Assembly (NCBI GenBank): GCA_007570785.1
Contig: ML664199.1
Location: 25,030,400 to 25,094,399, forward strand
Source of the DNA: Antilocapra americana
Taxonomy: Eukaryota > Chordata > Mammalia > Artiodactyla > Antilocapridae
Reading direction: 5' to 3'
DNA length: 64,000 bases
Shown: piece by piece, positions 1 through 11,193 of the stretch
Layout of the letters: the number at the start of each line of letters is the position of its first letter
How positions within the stretch are numbered: the stretch's first letter is position 1
Notes under the pieces: model-generated
Seen by the model: only the letters and a program-made list of their open reading frames with translations
What the model was told of the DNA's origin: nothing
Databases searched by the model: none
Program-made: the position numbers and the translations under genes

Positions 1-99
1 AAATGCTCTGGCCACCCACAGGGCCCTGGGTGACCTGGACACAGCCTCCTGGCTCAGCCCCACCCTCCTAGACCCAGGGCCCTGGGCTGAGACCCTTAT

Positions 100-182
100 A
101 TTGTCATCTCATTGAATTCTCAAAAGCTCTACCCACTCACATGGGAGTATTACCCAGCCTGTACACAGAACCGCTCAGTACT
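100..182 (+). mobile_element. MIR-like ancient SINE fragment
   Basis: The stretch reads like the MIR core (catctcattgaattctc, then a gggagtattaccc block), which in MIR runs from 'catctcatttaat' to 'tattatcc'. The match is short and by eye only. An AATAAA at 215-220 just downstream is not by itself evidence of a transcript end. Confidence 0.3.
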
Positions 183-940
183 GTACTGTTTCTTATGTAT
201 AACAAGCAAAGCCAAATAAATACATGTTTGAACTGATAGGGTTTTTTTTTTTTTTGGTCTCCATTTCCAAGCTTAATCTCTTATTATTGTAAAAGCATAT
301 GCTATTAAAACACTTAGTTTTCAATCAAAGTAGACTTGCTGAGCCTAGCTTGCCAATATGAAACATAAGACTTTTGAAATCCAAGCACATTTGCAGAACA
401 ACAAAAGTCCTTAATTACTAATGGTTATAAGAAAACAGATACTTGGCCATAAATTTTTCTAAATGAAACTTCAACTCATAAATCCTCAGACTGCTCTATT
501 TTTGAGTAAAGACTCAAATCTGTGCTGCTATTCATGGGTGCCGCATGTACACCCAGGCCCTGTATGTATACACAGACCCTGCAAATACAGCCCAGGGCAA
601 CTGAAGAATCATGGCACGACTTGGGAAAATGCCTGCTTCCCCTTCTTTCAGGAGACAGAACAGGAAAACAACTACTGGTATACTTTTTATAAGACTTTCC
701 AGTTTGGTACTCCAGAGTTTACATTTTATTGGGTAATTCAATCGGTGATATTAAATGTTAGATTGCCTCTGTGCAGGGTAAGTCTTCGGTCAAAGTACTT
801 ACTTTGTCAACTGAAAAAATAACATTTTAAAGTTTTGCGGAGGTCTCAGAGGATGGGAAGGAGGAGGTGAAGACTCTGAATGGTGGATGGTAGGCTTACA
901 AAGATTTGTGTATTTTCCTTGATGATGCTAGGTGTATGTG
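183..940. other. Unassigned AT-rich DNA
   Basis: There is a T14 run at 242-255. A 119-codon open frame at 463-822 (+) is rich in Cys, Tyr and Phe and shows no domain. I see no splice, RNA or repeat structure. Confidence 0.5.
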
Positions 941-1135
941 TGCTCACTGGCTCAGTTGTGTGTGAGCCCATGGACCGTAGCCCACTAGACTCCTCTGTTC
1001 ATGGAATTTCCCAGGCAAGAACACTGGAGGGGGTTGCCATTTCCTCCTCTGATCCTCCCAACTCAGACCCAGGGATTGAACTTGTATCTCTTGCGATAGC
1101 CAGCGGATTGTTTACACTGTATTGCCTGGGGAGCT
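941..1135 (-). mobile_element. Bov-tA SINE
   Basis: Reverse complement of the tRNA-headed ruminant SINE. The BovA body (gactcctctgttcatgg, then tttcccaggcaagaacactgg) lies to the left and the decayed tRNA-like head to the right. The complement of a pol III B box (gggattgaac) is at 1072-1081. Confidence 0.85.
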
Positions 1136-1856
1136 GATGGTACCGCAGGGAAACCATATTTAAGTCAGCCTGCATTTTCAAAGTATTTCTACAATGAACT
1201 CCTCCTATTCCTTCTTCCTCTTTTATTGAAGCAAATTCTTTTCTACAAGGGATCAGTGCATTTTTATCTTGCTTTCTTTGGTAGGGGATGGGTGTCAAGA
1301 GTCAACACAGTGTTGCCTTATATTTTCACAAAACCCACTTACTGCCTTGCCAGGCCACACACAGCATGGAGGCCTGCCCACACTCTCCAGCTCTGATGGC
1401 ACATAAATGTGATTTACACCAACCACCTGACAGTCACCCTCCAAAGGCGCAGCAGATGTCCCATTGTCCTTGCCTCCTGTCCCGGCCCCACATGTACGTC
1501 AATCATGGGGCTTCCGGTAGTTTGAAAGCATTTTACCACATATAGGAAGGAAACTGGGTCCAAAGTAAATAAAGTATAAAAACAATAAAGTAACCAAAAA
1601 CATGTGTCTTCTCCCCATCACTCCCAGGTTCTAACTATACCTCCTTTCTATAATACCTCCCAGCAGATAATGCAAACCCATCATTTCCTTTCTATCCTGT
1701 CATACATAGCTTGATTTATGGGCTGACTTCTGTGCAATGCAGACATGTAAGTGTGTCAAATCCAGTCAATGGCTATTATAATAATACAGAGGGTGGTTAC
1801 TGCTTAGTGCAGGAGCTGCTGGAAATGCACATTTGCAAAACCCTATCCTTGTCATT
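1136..1856. other. Unassigned DNA
   Basis: Mixed-composition sequence. The open frame 1288-1545 (+) is Pro-, His- and Cys-rich and matches no family I recognise. AATAAA-type strings near 1569-1588 are probably chance in AT-rich DNA. Confidence 0.45.
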
Positions 1857-2047
1857 GGGCTTCCCAGGTAGCTCAGTGGTAAAGAATCTGCCTGCAATGC
1901 AGGAGATACGGGTTCAATCCCTGGGTTGGGAAGATCCCCTGGAGGAGGAAATGGCCTGGAGAATTCCATGAACAGAGGAGCCTGGTGGGCGACAGTCCAT
2001 GGGGTCAAAAAGAGTTATACATGACTGAACACCTAAACAGCAACAAT
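1857..2047 (+). mobile_element. Bov-tA SINE with internal deletion
   Basis: Starts with gggcttcccaggtagctcag, has a recognisable A-box region and a B box (ggttcaatccc, 1911-1921), and ends in a caa-rich tail. About 25 bp of the BovA body (the usual 'caacccactccagtattcttg' part) is missing between 'gaggaaatgg' and 'cctggagaattcc'. Confidence 0.9.
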
Positions 2048-2095
2048 AATCTGTGCTATTTGGATTCATAGCAGGTCTGCCCCTGGGCCTGTTCA

Positions 2096-2697
2096 TGTTG
2101 TTGCTCAGTCACTCAGTCATGTCAGACTCCTTGTGACCCCGTGGACTGCAGTACACCAGGCTTCCCTGTCCTTCACTATCTTCTGTGCCTTGCTCAAACT
2201 CATGTCCATTGAGTTGATGATGCCATTCAACCATCTCGTCCTCTGGCATCCCCTTCTCCTCCTACCTTAAATCTTTCTCACCATCAGGGTCTTTTCAAAT
2301 GAGCCAGTTCTTTGCATCAGGTGGTCAAAGTATTGGAGCTTCAGCTTTGGCATTAGTCCTTCCAATGAATATTCAGGATTGATTTCCTTTAGGATTGACT
2401 AGTTTGATCTCCTTGCTGTCCAAGGGACTCTCAAGAGTCTTCTTCAATACCACAGTTTGAAAACATCAGTTTTTCAGCACTCAGCCTCCTTTATGGTCCA
2501 ACTCTCATATCTGTACATGACTAGTGGAAAAACCATAGCTTTGACTATATGGACCTTTGTCAGTGAAGTGATGTCGCTCCTTTTTAATACACTAACTTTG
2601 TCACAGCTTTTCTTCCAAGGAGCAAGTGTCTTTTAATTTTATGTCTGCTGTCACCATAAGCATTGATTTTGGAGCCCAAGAAAGTGAAGTCTAGGTT
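2096..2697 (-). mobile_element. BovB (RTE) LINE, 3' fragment
   Basis: Antisense copy of the BovB 3' end. The left end has the BovA/BovB terminus (gttgctcagtcactcagtc). Reading right to left it contains the C-terminal reverse-transcriptase region, with complements of 'ccaatactttg(gc)cacctgatgc' and 'agagttggaccataaag'. It is 5'-truncated and disrupted by stops and indels. Confidence 0.88.
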
Positions 2698-3548
2698 GTG
2701 AATAATTTTTAGTCAATGAGGAGGGTGGGGGAGAGAGAGGGAGAGACACACAGAATTTAAAATTGATAGACAGAGAGTAACTTAAACTCTGCATTTCTCA
2801 AATGACAGTCTTAAAAGTGCCATCAGACTAGAGTTAGGAGTTGTGACAAGAACTGACCCAGTTAGAGCAGGAAAGTTGTGTGGAAAGTTAATCTCCTTTT
2901 CCTTATTAAGTGAGACCCCTGTGCAGCTCTGTGTGTAAGTGTGTGTGTGGGTGCTGATCTAGAACCCACAGAAAGGCGTTAAATAGGAGGAATAAGAAGA
3001 TCTGCTCTCTTTCCCCTGGAATATTGCCACCACAGTTATTAAAGGATCTGAGGGCTTTTCCTGCCGTTTTAATTATCATTCGTCTTCCTTTTTCCAAGCG
3101 ACGTCTGGTGATAGGTGTACACCAAGGCAGTAGGCTGTCAGAGCCCAGGATCCTGCCTAGCACACTTTGGGACTGAGTACGCGATGGTTTTGTTACAGTG
3201 TGGGGCTCTTGAAGTAGAGAGTGACCCTCACGAGACCTGTTGTACCCCGGGTGTCCCCCTGGGTGGGTCTCCTCATCCCCCTGAATAGATCTCTGACTCA
3301 ACACCAAGCGAAGAGTCTCTGAAGACAGAGCCCCCTCCAGATGCATTGAAGCCGCTGTCCTGAAACAGGCCCCTAGGAGATGAAGCAGGAGCTTTCATAC
3401 AGGCTTCCTCCAAGCTCCCAGGACGCCCTCTGCTCCCATCACCCCTACCTCCATTCTGCTGTGCCTGTTCTCCTTCCCCACTCCCACCCCTCCACAAGCG
3501 GTCCAAATGCCTCTCTCCGGCAGTTCCCCCAGAAGGCTGTGTAAATTT
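2698..3548. other. Unassigned DNA
   Basis: Holds a GA-rich patch at 2720-2750. Minus-strand open frames at 2906-3346 and 3273-3506 have no recognisable domain and biased Gly/Ser/Arg content. Confidence 0.45.
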
Positions 3549-3565
3549 AAGAAATTAAATCTATT

Positions 3566-4806
3566 TGCAGTTTTTTAAGGAATCTCCACACTGTTTTCCA
3601 TAGTGGCTGTACTAGTTTGCATTCCCACCAACAGTGTAAGAGAGTTCCCTTTTCTCCACATCCTCTCCAGCATTTATTGCTTATAGACTTTTGGATGGCA
3701 GCCATTCTGACTGGTGTAAAGTGATACCTCATTGTGGTTTTGATTTGCATTTCTCTGATAATGAGTGATGTTGAGCATCTTTTCATGTGTTTGTTAGCCA
3801 TTTTTATGTCTTCTTTGGAGAAATGTCTGTTAAGTTCTTTGGCCCACTTTTTGATTGGGTCGTTTATTTTTCTAAGATGGAGCTGCAGGAGTTGCTTGTA
3901 TATTTTTGAGATTAATTGTTTGTCCGTTGCTTCATTGGCTATTATTTTCTCCCATTCTGAAGGCTGTCTTTTCACCTTGCTTATAGTTTCCTTTGTTGGG
4001 CAGAAGCTTTTAATTTTAATTAGGTCCCATTTGTTTATTCGTGCTTTTATTTCCAATATTCTGGGAGGTGGGTCATGGAGGATCCTGCTTTGGTTTATGT
4101 CAGAGAGTGTTTTGCCTATGTTATCCTCTAGGAGTTTTATAGTTTCTGGTCTTATGCTAGATCTTTGATCCATTTTGAGTTTATCTTTGTGTATGGTGTT
4201 AGAAAGTGTTCTAGTTTCATTCTTTTACAAGTGGCTGTCCAGTTTTCCCAGCACCACTTGTTAAAGAGATTGTCTTTTCTCCATTGTATATTCTTGCCTC
4301 CTTTGTCAAAGATAAGGTGTCCATAGATGCATGGATTTATCTCTGGGCTTTCTATTTTGTTCCATTGATCTATATATTTCTGTCTTTGTGACAGTACCAT
4401 ACTGTCTTAATGACTGTGGATTTGTAGTATAGCCTAAAGTCAGGTAGGTTGATTCTGCCAGTTCCATTCTTCTTTCTCAAGATTGCTTTGGCTATACGAG
4501 GTTTTTTGTATTTCCATACAAATTGAGAAATTATTTGTTCTAATTCTTTGAAAAAGACCTCTGGTAGCTTGATAGGAATTGCATTGAATCTATAGATTGC
4601 TTTGGGTAGTATACTCATTTTCACTATATTGATTCTTCCAATCCACGAACACGGCACATTTCTCCATCTCTCTGTGTCCTCTTTGATTTCTTTCATCAAT
4701 GTTTTATAGTTTTCTATATACAAGTCTTTTATTTCTTTAGGTAGATATATTCCTAAGTATTTTATTCTTTTTGTTTCCATGGTGAATGGAATTGTTTCCT
4801 TAATTT
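3566..4806 (-). pseudogene. L1 ORF2 fragment (inverted arm)
   Basis: Translates to the L1 ORF2 region after the reverse-transcriptase core. It runs from [17 protein letters not shown], through [17 protein letters not shown] and [13 protein letters not shown], to [19 protein letters not shown] and [19 protein letters not shown]. The Cys-rich C-terminal motif ([18 protein letters not shown]) is present. The frame breaks near 4370-4400 and 4152-4173, so this is dead. The arm ends where the sense arm begins. Confidence 0.92.
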
Positions 4807-5139
4807 CTGCAAATAGACCTGCCATATGACCCAGCAATCCCACTGCTGGGCATGTACACTGAGGAAACCAGAATTGAAAGAGCCACGTGTACTCCAATGT
4901 TCATCGCTGCATTGTTTACAATAGCCAGGACATGGAAGCAACCTAGATGCCCATCAACTGACGAATGGATAAGAAAGCTGTGGTACATATACACAATGGA
5001 ATATTACTCAGCATTAAAAAAAAATTCATTTGAATCAGTTCTACTCAGGTGGACGGAACTGGAGCCTATTATCCAGAGTGAAGTAAGCCAGAAGGAAAAA
5101 CAACAATACAGTATACTAACACATATATATGGAATTTAG
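4807..5139 (+). pseudogene. L1 ORF2 C-terminal tail (sense arm)
   Basis: Encodes the last part of ORF2: [15 protein letters not shown] start, then [50 protein letters not shown] and the terminal THIYGI before a stop at about 5137-5139. It lacks any catalytic domain. Downstream is the L1 3' UTR. Confidence 0.92.
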
Positions 5140-5334
5140 AAAGACAGTAACGAGAACCCAGCATGCGAGACAGCTAAAGGAACGCAGATGTATAGAACAG
5201 ACTCATGGACTCTGTGGATGAGGGTAAGGGTGGGATGATAAGGGAGAAGGGCATTGAAACATGTTAATTATCATATGTGTAATCAATCGCCAGCCCAGGA
5301 TTGATGCTCGGGGCTGGTGCACCGGGATGACCCA

Positions 5335-5368
5335 GGGGGAGGGAGTTGGGAGGGAGGAGGGAGGGGGG
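5335..5368 (+). repeat. G-quadruplex-type tract in L1 3' UTR
   Basis: At least four G-runs of three or more are separated by one to four bases, ending in a G6 run at 5363-5368. The same tract recurs in the other L1 3' ends of the window. Confidence 0.75.
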
Positions 5369-5644
5369 TTCTGGAAGGGGAGCATATGTATACCCATGGC
5401 AGATTCATGTCAATGTATGGCTAAACCAACACAATAAAGAAAATTTTAAAAAATAAAAAATAAATAAAAACAAAACAAAAAAAAGAAATTAAATCTAAAA
5501 ATCGTGTTCACAGTGATCCTGACAATGTCAGAAACTTTATGCATCTGAAAATACCAACACAAAGGTAGAAACAATGGATGTGTGAGATTGGGAGGGCCTT
5601 TTTCCATTTGAAAAGACTTTCTGTTGTTGTTAGTGTAATAGGCA

Positions 5645-5867
5645 GGCTTCCCAGGGGGTGCAGTGGTAAGGAATCCACCTGCTAATGCAGGAGACATAAG
5701 TTTGATGCTTTGGTTGGGAAGATGCCCTGGAGAAGGAAATGGCAGTCCAGTCCAGTGTTCTTGCCTGGAAACTCCCATGGACAGAGGAGCCTGGTAGACC
5801 ATAGTCCATGGGGTCACAAAGAGTCAGACACAACTGAGTGATTAATACTTTCACATTCACTTTCATA
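5645..5867 (+). mobile_element. Bov-tA SINE
   Basis: Near full length: ggcttcccagggggtgcagtgg head, B-box-like 'gtttgatgc', BovA body, and the cttt/cattc tail typical of the family. It is directly followed by an AT microsatellite that probably grew from the SINE tail. Confidence 0.92.
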
Positions 5868-5925
5868 TAAATATATATATATATATATACATATGTCACT
5901 TCAGTGGACTCTATATATATATATT
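5868..5925. repeat. (AT)n microsatellite, two blocks
   Basis: An AT run from about 5870 to 5889 and a second at about 5912-5923, separated by roughly 22 bp of unrelated sequence. It sits at the SINE 3' end. Confidence 0.8.
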
Positions 5926-7148
5926 CTTTATTCTTTTCCATGATGATTTATCCTAGGATACTGAATATAGCTTCCTCAAGCCTTAAACTTTTGAGGTGAT
6001 GAAATGTATTAACCTCTCAGCTCCAAGCTGAGTTAATTTCCTCCTCTGTTCTTCAGTAGGATTTTTTAGATACAGGTATTATTACAGGCCACTTTTGTAA
6101 TGTCATCTCAATCATTAATAAAATCTTTCAAAGACAGTCTTGCTGTAACTGTTTAATGTCGGGGAATGTTATGGACATTCAGACTCTCATGGGTGGCTCC
6201 GATTTCTTCCTCTGAGAGCACAGGTAGAAGATGCTCTGTGGACCATGGTTCTGGGAGCAGGTGGGTGACCTCACCTGCACAGAACCAGCAAAGGGAAATG
6301 CAAGGTCAAGAGGCCAACACACACGGCATTAACGAGGGAGGACCTTCTAGTGACCACTGGCAAGACGGGGCTGAGCCGCAGTGAACCACAGGCAGGATGC
6401 TCCTGGTCCAGGGAGCAAGCATCTGCCACAGGTGAGGCTGCTTCAGCTCCACTGCCCTCTCCCTCTGTTAAAGTAAACTACAGTTCTGCTGAGCATTTGA
6501 ACAAATCCCTTGAGCCAAGTCTAGCTTTGCAGTAGGAGGGCAGGGGAGGCGAGAGAGGCATGCGATGGAGAGACCGAGAGATGACATAGAGCCTGGATCT
6601 ACAATCCTAGTTCACACACACCTGGGGTGGGGGCACTGGCATGTTAGGGTCCACAGAGGCAGGTGACTGAGCTTCTGCCACCTGGCTCATCTCTTCACAG
6701 TGAGTGCTTTCAGATTCGGAGCAGGTTTACAAAAATACTGTCCTATCTGTTTCCAGGCTGGGGACTTGCCAAAGGCAGCAGCACATGCGGAGATGCTAAA
6801 GAGCTTAAACCAGTGACACTTCCCCATCCCACCCTGAAAGCCTAGTGCCTCTGCTCCAGCCACTCCAGGCCCCACTTGAGCACTTCGTTAGAGGCATGAG
6901 TGGTGGGGAGCAGGGGTGTAGTATCCCCGGGAAGCATAGGTCCTGCTTTCCCTCACTTGACTTTTGTGGTCAGACTCAAAAAGGAGATGTTGACGTTGGG
7001 TCGATTATCTGCAGCCATCTGCTGGAGAAGGTTCTAGTAGCTGGGCTTTCAGGAAGATGGGGTGGGGTTTGGCTTGTTTGTTTGTCTGTCTTGTGTGACT
7101 ACCCCACCTCACACTAATCTCCACCTGACTGACTGTATCAAAAAATCA
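5926..7148. other. Unassigned DNA
   Basis: Moderate GC in 6150-7000. Short plus-strand open frames (6166-6384, 6350-6535, 6845-7117) show no domain, signal peptide or repeat. No known family seen. Confidence 0.45.
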
Positions 7149-7598
7149 CTGGTCCATATAGTCAAAGCTATGGTTTTTCCAGTAGTCAGGTATGGATGTG
7201 AGAGTTGGACCATAAAGGAGGTTAAACACCCAAGAATTGGTGCTTTCAAATTGTGGGCTCTTGAGAGTCCCTTGGACAGCAAGGAAATCAAACCAGTCAA
7301 TCCTAAAGGAAAGCAATCCTGAATACTCACTGAAAGGACTGATGCTGAAGCTGAAGCTCCAATACTTTGGCCACCTGATGTGAAGAGCTGACTCATTGGA
7401 AAAGACCCTGATGCTGGGAAAGATTGAAGGCAAGAGGAGAAAGGGGTCTCAGAGGGTGAAATGGTTGGATGTCATCACTGATTCAATGAAAAGAGTTTGA
7501 GCAAACTCCAGAAGATGATGAAGGACAGGGAAGCCTGGCGTGCTGCAGTCCATGGGGTCACAGACTCAGACATGACTTAGCAACTGAGCAACAAAAGA
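7149..7598 (+). mobile_element. BovB LINE, 3' fragment
   Basis: Sense copy from the 'agtcaaagctatggtttttcc' region (protein KAMVFPVVRYGCESWTIKE) through the ORF2 end to the 3' terminus (catgacttagcaactgag). The frame is shifted several times and the region after codons for SKEIK is compressed. Confidence 0.88.
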
Positions 7599-8598
7599 CA
7601 ACTATAAAAGGACAAAAGGCAGGAGAGAGATTTTTGTGAAACTGACTGAGACTTCTGACCACTGGTCAGCACAGGGCCACAGATGCCCTCTGGACACACA
7701 GAATCCCTATAAGAAGGAATTAGAACTGAGAAGCCTAAAGTGACTTTGCCGGCACTGTCTCCCTCTGGATCCGTGAAGCCACAAAGCCCAGAGCATGGCG
7801 AGCCATCTTTGCTCTGACTTCTATTGTCAAAGGTGCTGGCCCAGAAGACTTGAATTTCCTATAGATGTTGATGCATCCACATCTTCAGTGACAAATAAGC
7901 CAGTAATTTATTTTCAGAAATCTGATGTTCACACTGCCAGCAATAACTCTCTTTTTTTCAAGGAGAAAATAAATTACAAACTTGCTTTAGTCATTTCTCC
8001 CAACTCTATGGTGTCAAAAACGTGTGATTTATTACCCTGTTTTCTCCCAGCCTTCCCCCAAGGCCTGCTTGAGGCTTGATTAGCCCACATGATCATTTCA
8101 GAATACCTGGCACTGAAAGCAGTTGGAAAGCTTGAGGCTCACGGGGAGCTGGGGAGGGTTAGGGAAGAGAGGTTGCTGCATCTGACAAGTATCAGCAGCC
8201 ATTCCTCCATCAGTAAGCCTCTGGTGCTGGCTCTTGGACATAACCTTCAATCCTTTTCTCCTTCTGCCTGGGCACAAGCCCTATATTGTCTCAGTGCTGA
8301 AAGAGCTGAGGGGCTGGGGGAAGGGGTTATAGTAGGGGAGGTAACCTGAGACATGGCTGGTCCTAGGATTCTTGGGCAGAGCTCCTTAATTTAATAAAAC
8401 CAAACTTGTGTGAGCTCTTTCAGGTCCTTGGGTATTTTTAGAGCCCAGGCAAGGGTCTGGCTCATAGTAACCTGGTAAATAAGAGCCTGTGGTGTCAGCC
8501 TATATCATGGATATTCACCATCACTTGCCACACACCCAGTACCATAATCACCATGAAAATTGCAACTGCAAATGGTCTTTTATCCATCCATCTCCCTC
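7599..8598. other. Unassigned DNA
   Basis: Contains two 86-94-codon plus-strand frames (7795-8079, 8089-8349) with no recognised domain and no splice-like context. Around 8440-8485 a weak MIR/L2-like phrase (ggctcatagtaacctggtaaataa) can be read, but it is too short to call. Confidence 0.4.
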
Positions 8599-8840
8599 AT
8601 TTATTCAATAAATGTTTATTGAGCATCCTTTTTTAATACCAACCGATGTTAGTCTCAGGCCATTTCCACAATGGATAAGACCTGATCCCCAAGTTACTCA
8701 CAGTTTAATGAGAGAGAGGGATGTAAATAAGTGTGAGTCTTATGTCCTGAACAGTGAGAGTCAGGGAATGTTACAGGAGGGGCTGGTAGAGGAGAACCAA
8801 CTCGGAGCTGGAGAGATTTTACAAATAAGATAATATTTGA
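8599..8840 (+). mobile_element. Ancient mammalian repeat (L2-like), tentative
   Basis: Begins with 'ttattcaataaatgtttattgagca', the phrase at the start of a common ancient mammalian repeat tail. A diverged 'aatggataagacctgatcccc' and 'tcacagtttaatgagagag' follow in the expected order. The family assignment is from memory of consensus phrases. Confidence 0.4.
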
Positions 8841-8874
8841 ATTGGCCCATGGAACCAATAGGATGCATGTGTCT

Positions 8875-9118
8875 ATATATACAGAGAGAGATTTATTTTA
8901 ATTAATTGGCTCATGTGATCATTGGGCTAGCAAACTCACCATCTGCAAGGTGGGCCACCAGGTTGAAACCCAGGGAAGAGCTGCTGTTCCATCCACATTG
9001 TCTGCTGGCTGAGTTCCTTCCTGCTCAGGGAACTCAGTCTTTTTCCTGAGTCCATTAACTGATTGGATGAGGCCCATCCAGGTTTTTGAGTCAACTGCTT
9101 CACTCAAAGTCTCCTAAA
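8875..9118 (-). mobile_element. Ancient LTR-like repeat, tentative
   Basis: Reads as the reverse complement of a widespread mammalian repeat: agatttattttaattaattggctcatg, later gaagagctgctgttcc, then gattggatgaggcccatcc. In the complement an AATAAA lies just inside the end near 8890, as expected for an LTR. I recognise the block but cannot name the subfamily. Confidence 0.4.
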
Positions 9119-9124
9119 TTAAGT

Positions 9125-9339
9125 GTTGCTGTTGTTGTTCAGTCATTAAGTTGTGTCCAACTCTTTGCAACCCCATGAAATATAGCCCGCCAGGCTCCTC
9201 TGTCCATTGGATTTCCTAGGTAAGAATATTGGAGTGGGTTGCCATGCCCTCCTCCAATGAATCTTCTGACTCAAGGATTGAATCCACGTCTTCTGCTTGG
9301 CAGGCAGATTCTTTACCACTGAGCCATCTGGGAAACCCA
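9125..9339 (-). mobile_element. Bov-tA SINE
   Basis: Full-length antisense copy. The terminus (gttgttcagtcattaagttg) is at the left; the tRNA-like head (gattctttaccactgagccatctgggaaaccc) is at the right. Confidence 0.92.
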
Positions 9340-9384
9340 CCCATCTCTAATACATGCCAAAGACACCAGAATCATAGACAACAC

Positions 9385-9442
9385 TATGGAACACACAAGA
9401 CAAATACACAAGACAACACTATAGCACACACAACACACAGAA
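9385..9442. repeat. ACA-rich low-complexity tract
   Basis: Imperfect repeats of acacaagaca and cacacaacacac. Period is irregular. Confidence 0.6.
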
Positions 9443-10558
9443 CAAGAGAACTGCAATACCAAGCTGCTATCTTGCCACCCGTGGCTTGACAGCTCTGTCA
9501 CCCCTAAACTAGCCACATGTCGGTGGACTCAGTGTGTCTCATATATATACCATTCAAGAACCACAAATACACCCACAGTTGTGTGCCCCACTTGGAGAGG
9601 GTAGTGAGGAGTGTTGGTAATCATGGTTCAAAGAGGGCATGGCCAGTTCTGGACATTCTTCTGACTGGCAGGTGGTAAGGTAAGTGGGAGTCAGAATCAT
9701 CAGCCTGCTGGCTCCAACAAGTCTGGGGTCTCCATGCTTGTGAGCAGCCGAGAGTTAACTTCTCCCACCCGGTGCGGGGTTCAGTGTCTGCATAGCAGCT
9801 TTAAGGTATTGCTGCGCATGTCGCTTGAGGGGAATCAGGATCTGTCCCAAGACTGCATTATTGTTTCTTGACTGCTCCTCCTTTGTCTCTGCATCCCCTC
9901 CCTTTCCTGATTAGCAACTGTTTGAACCTGCCTTTTGGAACTCAGGGAAGGACCTGGAGGCTGAATGAAGACTATTTCTTGTAATCAAGAAAATGGGGTA
10001 CACTGACTTTGTGCCCAGGGTCCCACAGGGTCCTGCATGGCTTCAGTATTGCTGTCACAAGTAGGTGAGTGAATGAATAATTACAGGCAGGGAAAGAACA
10101 GCTCTTGAACTTGAACAGACTGGAAGCTCAGAGGTAAGTTTCTTACTTGTCTGGCTGCCTGAACTGCAGGTTTTGAGGGAGACATCATTTCAGGCTAGAA
10201 AAGTAGGCAAGAATCAATTTCAGGACCTGGAATTCTACACTGAGGCCATGTCAGCTTTATCTTTTCGGCAAAAGGAATTATTAAAGATGTTTAAGCAAGT
10301 CAGATTTTTAACTTGGATCAGGTCAGACTTTCTGAAAAATCATGGTGACACAGCAGAACAGAGATGAATCAGACAGGGAGAGAGCGTGGCAGAGACCAGG
10401 CAGGAGCATAATGAACTCAAAATGTATCTGGGGAAATAAAAAGATAGCCAGGGAAAAAAGACATAAAGGTCAAAATTAAGATCATAAATGTACACCATCT
10501 CAGTTTAGAAGAGAGAAAAGAAAATGAGCATTTATGAAAGCCTACCACGTGCCAATAA
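9443..10558. other. Unassigned DNA
   Basis: No repeat family or coding signal recognised. The 64-codon frame 10173-10367 (+) has no domain. 10515-10558 (tttatgaaagcctaccacgtgcca) resembles a degraded ancient repeat that the following BovB has interrupted, because 'ctatgtgcca' resumes at about 11000. Confidence 0.4.
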
Positions 10559-10998
10559 GCTATGGTTTTTCTAGCAGTCATGTATTAATGTGAGAGTTGG
10601 GCCATAAAGAAGGATGAACACCAAAGAATTGATGCTTTCAAACTGTGGTGCTGGAGAAGACTCTTGAGAGTCCCTTGGAGAGCAAGGAGATTGAACTAGT
10701 CAATCCTAAAGGAAATCAACCCTGAATATTCATTGGAAGGACTGATGCTAAAGCTGAAGCTCCAATACTTTGGCCACCTGACACCAAGAGCCAACTCACT
10801 GGAAAAGATCCTGATGCTGGGAAAGATAGAAGCAGGAGGAAAAGGGAACAATGGAGAACGAGATGGTTGGATGGCATTACCAACTCAATGGACATGAGTT
10901 GGAACAAGTTCTGGGGGATGGTGAAGGACAGGGAAGCCTGGTATGCTGCAGTCTGAGGAGACACAAAGATTCAGACACAACTGAGCAGCTGAACAACT
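10559..10998 (+). mobile_element. BovB LINE, 3' fragment
   Basis: Sense copy from 'agctatggtttttctagcagtc' to 'gacacaactgagcagctg'. Flanks 'accacgtgcca' (left) and 'actatgtgcca' (right) may be a diverged target-site duplication. Confidence 0.87.
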
Positions 10999-11079
10999 AT
11001 GTGCCAGAAACTGTCTGATTCTGGCACATAGAAGTCCTCTGAAGGTACACAATTACCCACTTCTTAAAGAAATATGTTT

Positions 11080-11193
11080 TCTTGGTCATACCACATGGCA
11101 TGTAGGATCTTAGTACCCTGACCAGGGACTAAACCTGTGTTCCTTGCATTTGGAAACACAGAGTCTTAATCACTGGACCACCAGGAAGGTCCC
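11080..11193 (-). mobile_element. CHR-type tRNA-derived SINE
   Basis: Antisense copy of the cetartiodactyl CHR SINE: cttggtcataccacatggcatg, gaccagggactaaacctg (B-box region), and gagtcttaatcactggacc up to ggtccc. It lacks the BovA body, which separates it from Bov-tA. Confidence 0.8.

Larger units (their letters stand above)
3549..5497 (+). mobile_element. L1 LINE insertion with 5' inversion and TSD
   Basis: A complete, 5'-truncated L1 insertion. A 15-bp target-site duplication (aagaaattaaatcta) lies at 3549-3563 and 5483-5497. The 3' part (4807-5482) is in sense orientation and carries the ORF2 C-terminus, a G-rich 3' UTR and an A-rich tail. The 5' part (about 3561-4806) is inverted. The decamer ctgcaaatag occurs at both arm ends (complement at 3561-3570; sense at 4807-4816), so the arms abut in element coordinates. 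The target context ttt/aaga resembles the L1 endonuclease site. Twin priming is the established mechanism for this structure. Confidence 0.95.

Noticed and set aside
215..220. AATAAA as the 3' end of a host gene at the window edge
   Set aside because: No upstream coding sequence, no GU-rich element recognised, and AATAAA is frequent in AT-rich DNA.
1857..1925. tRNA gene (A- and B-box-like sequences)
   Set aside because: It is the tRNA-derived head of a Bov-tA SINE, continues into the BovA body, and does not fold as a complete tRNA. The same holds for the other SINE heads.
9385..9442. CRISPR-like direct repeats (acacaagaca)
   Set aside because: Low-complexity tract with no spacers, in a mammalian genome.
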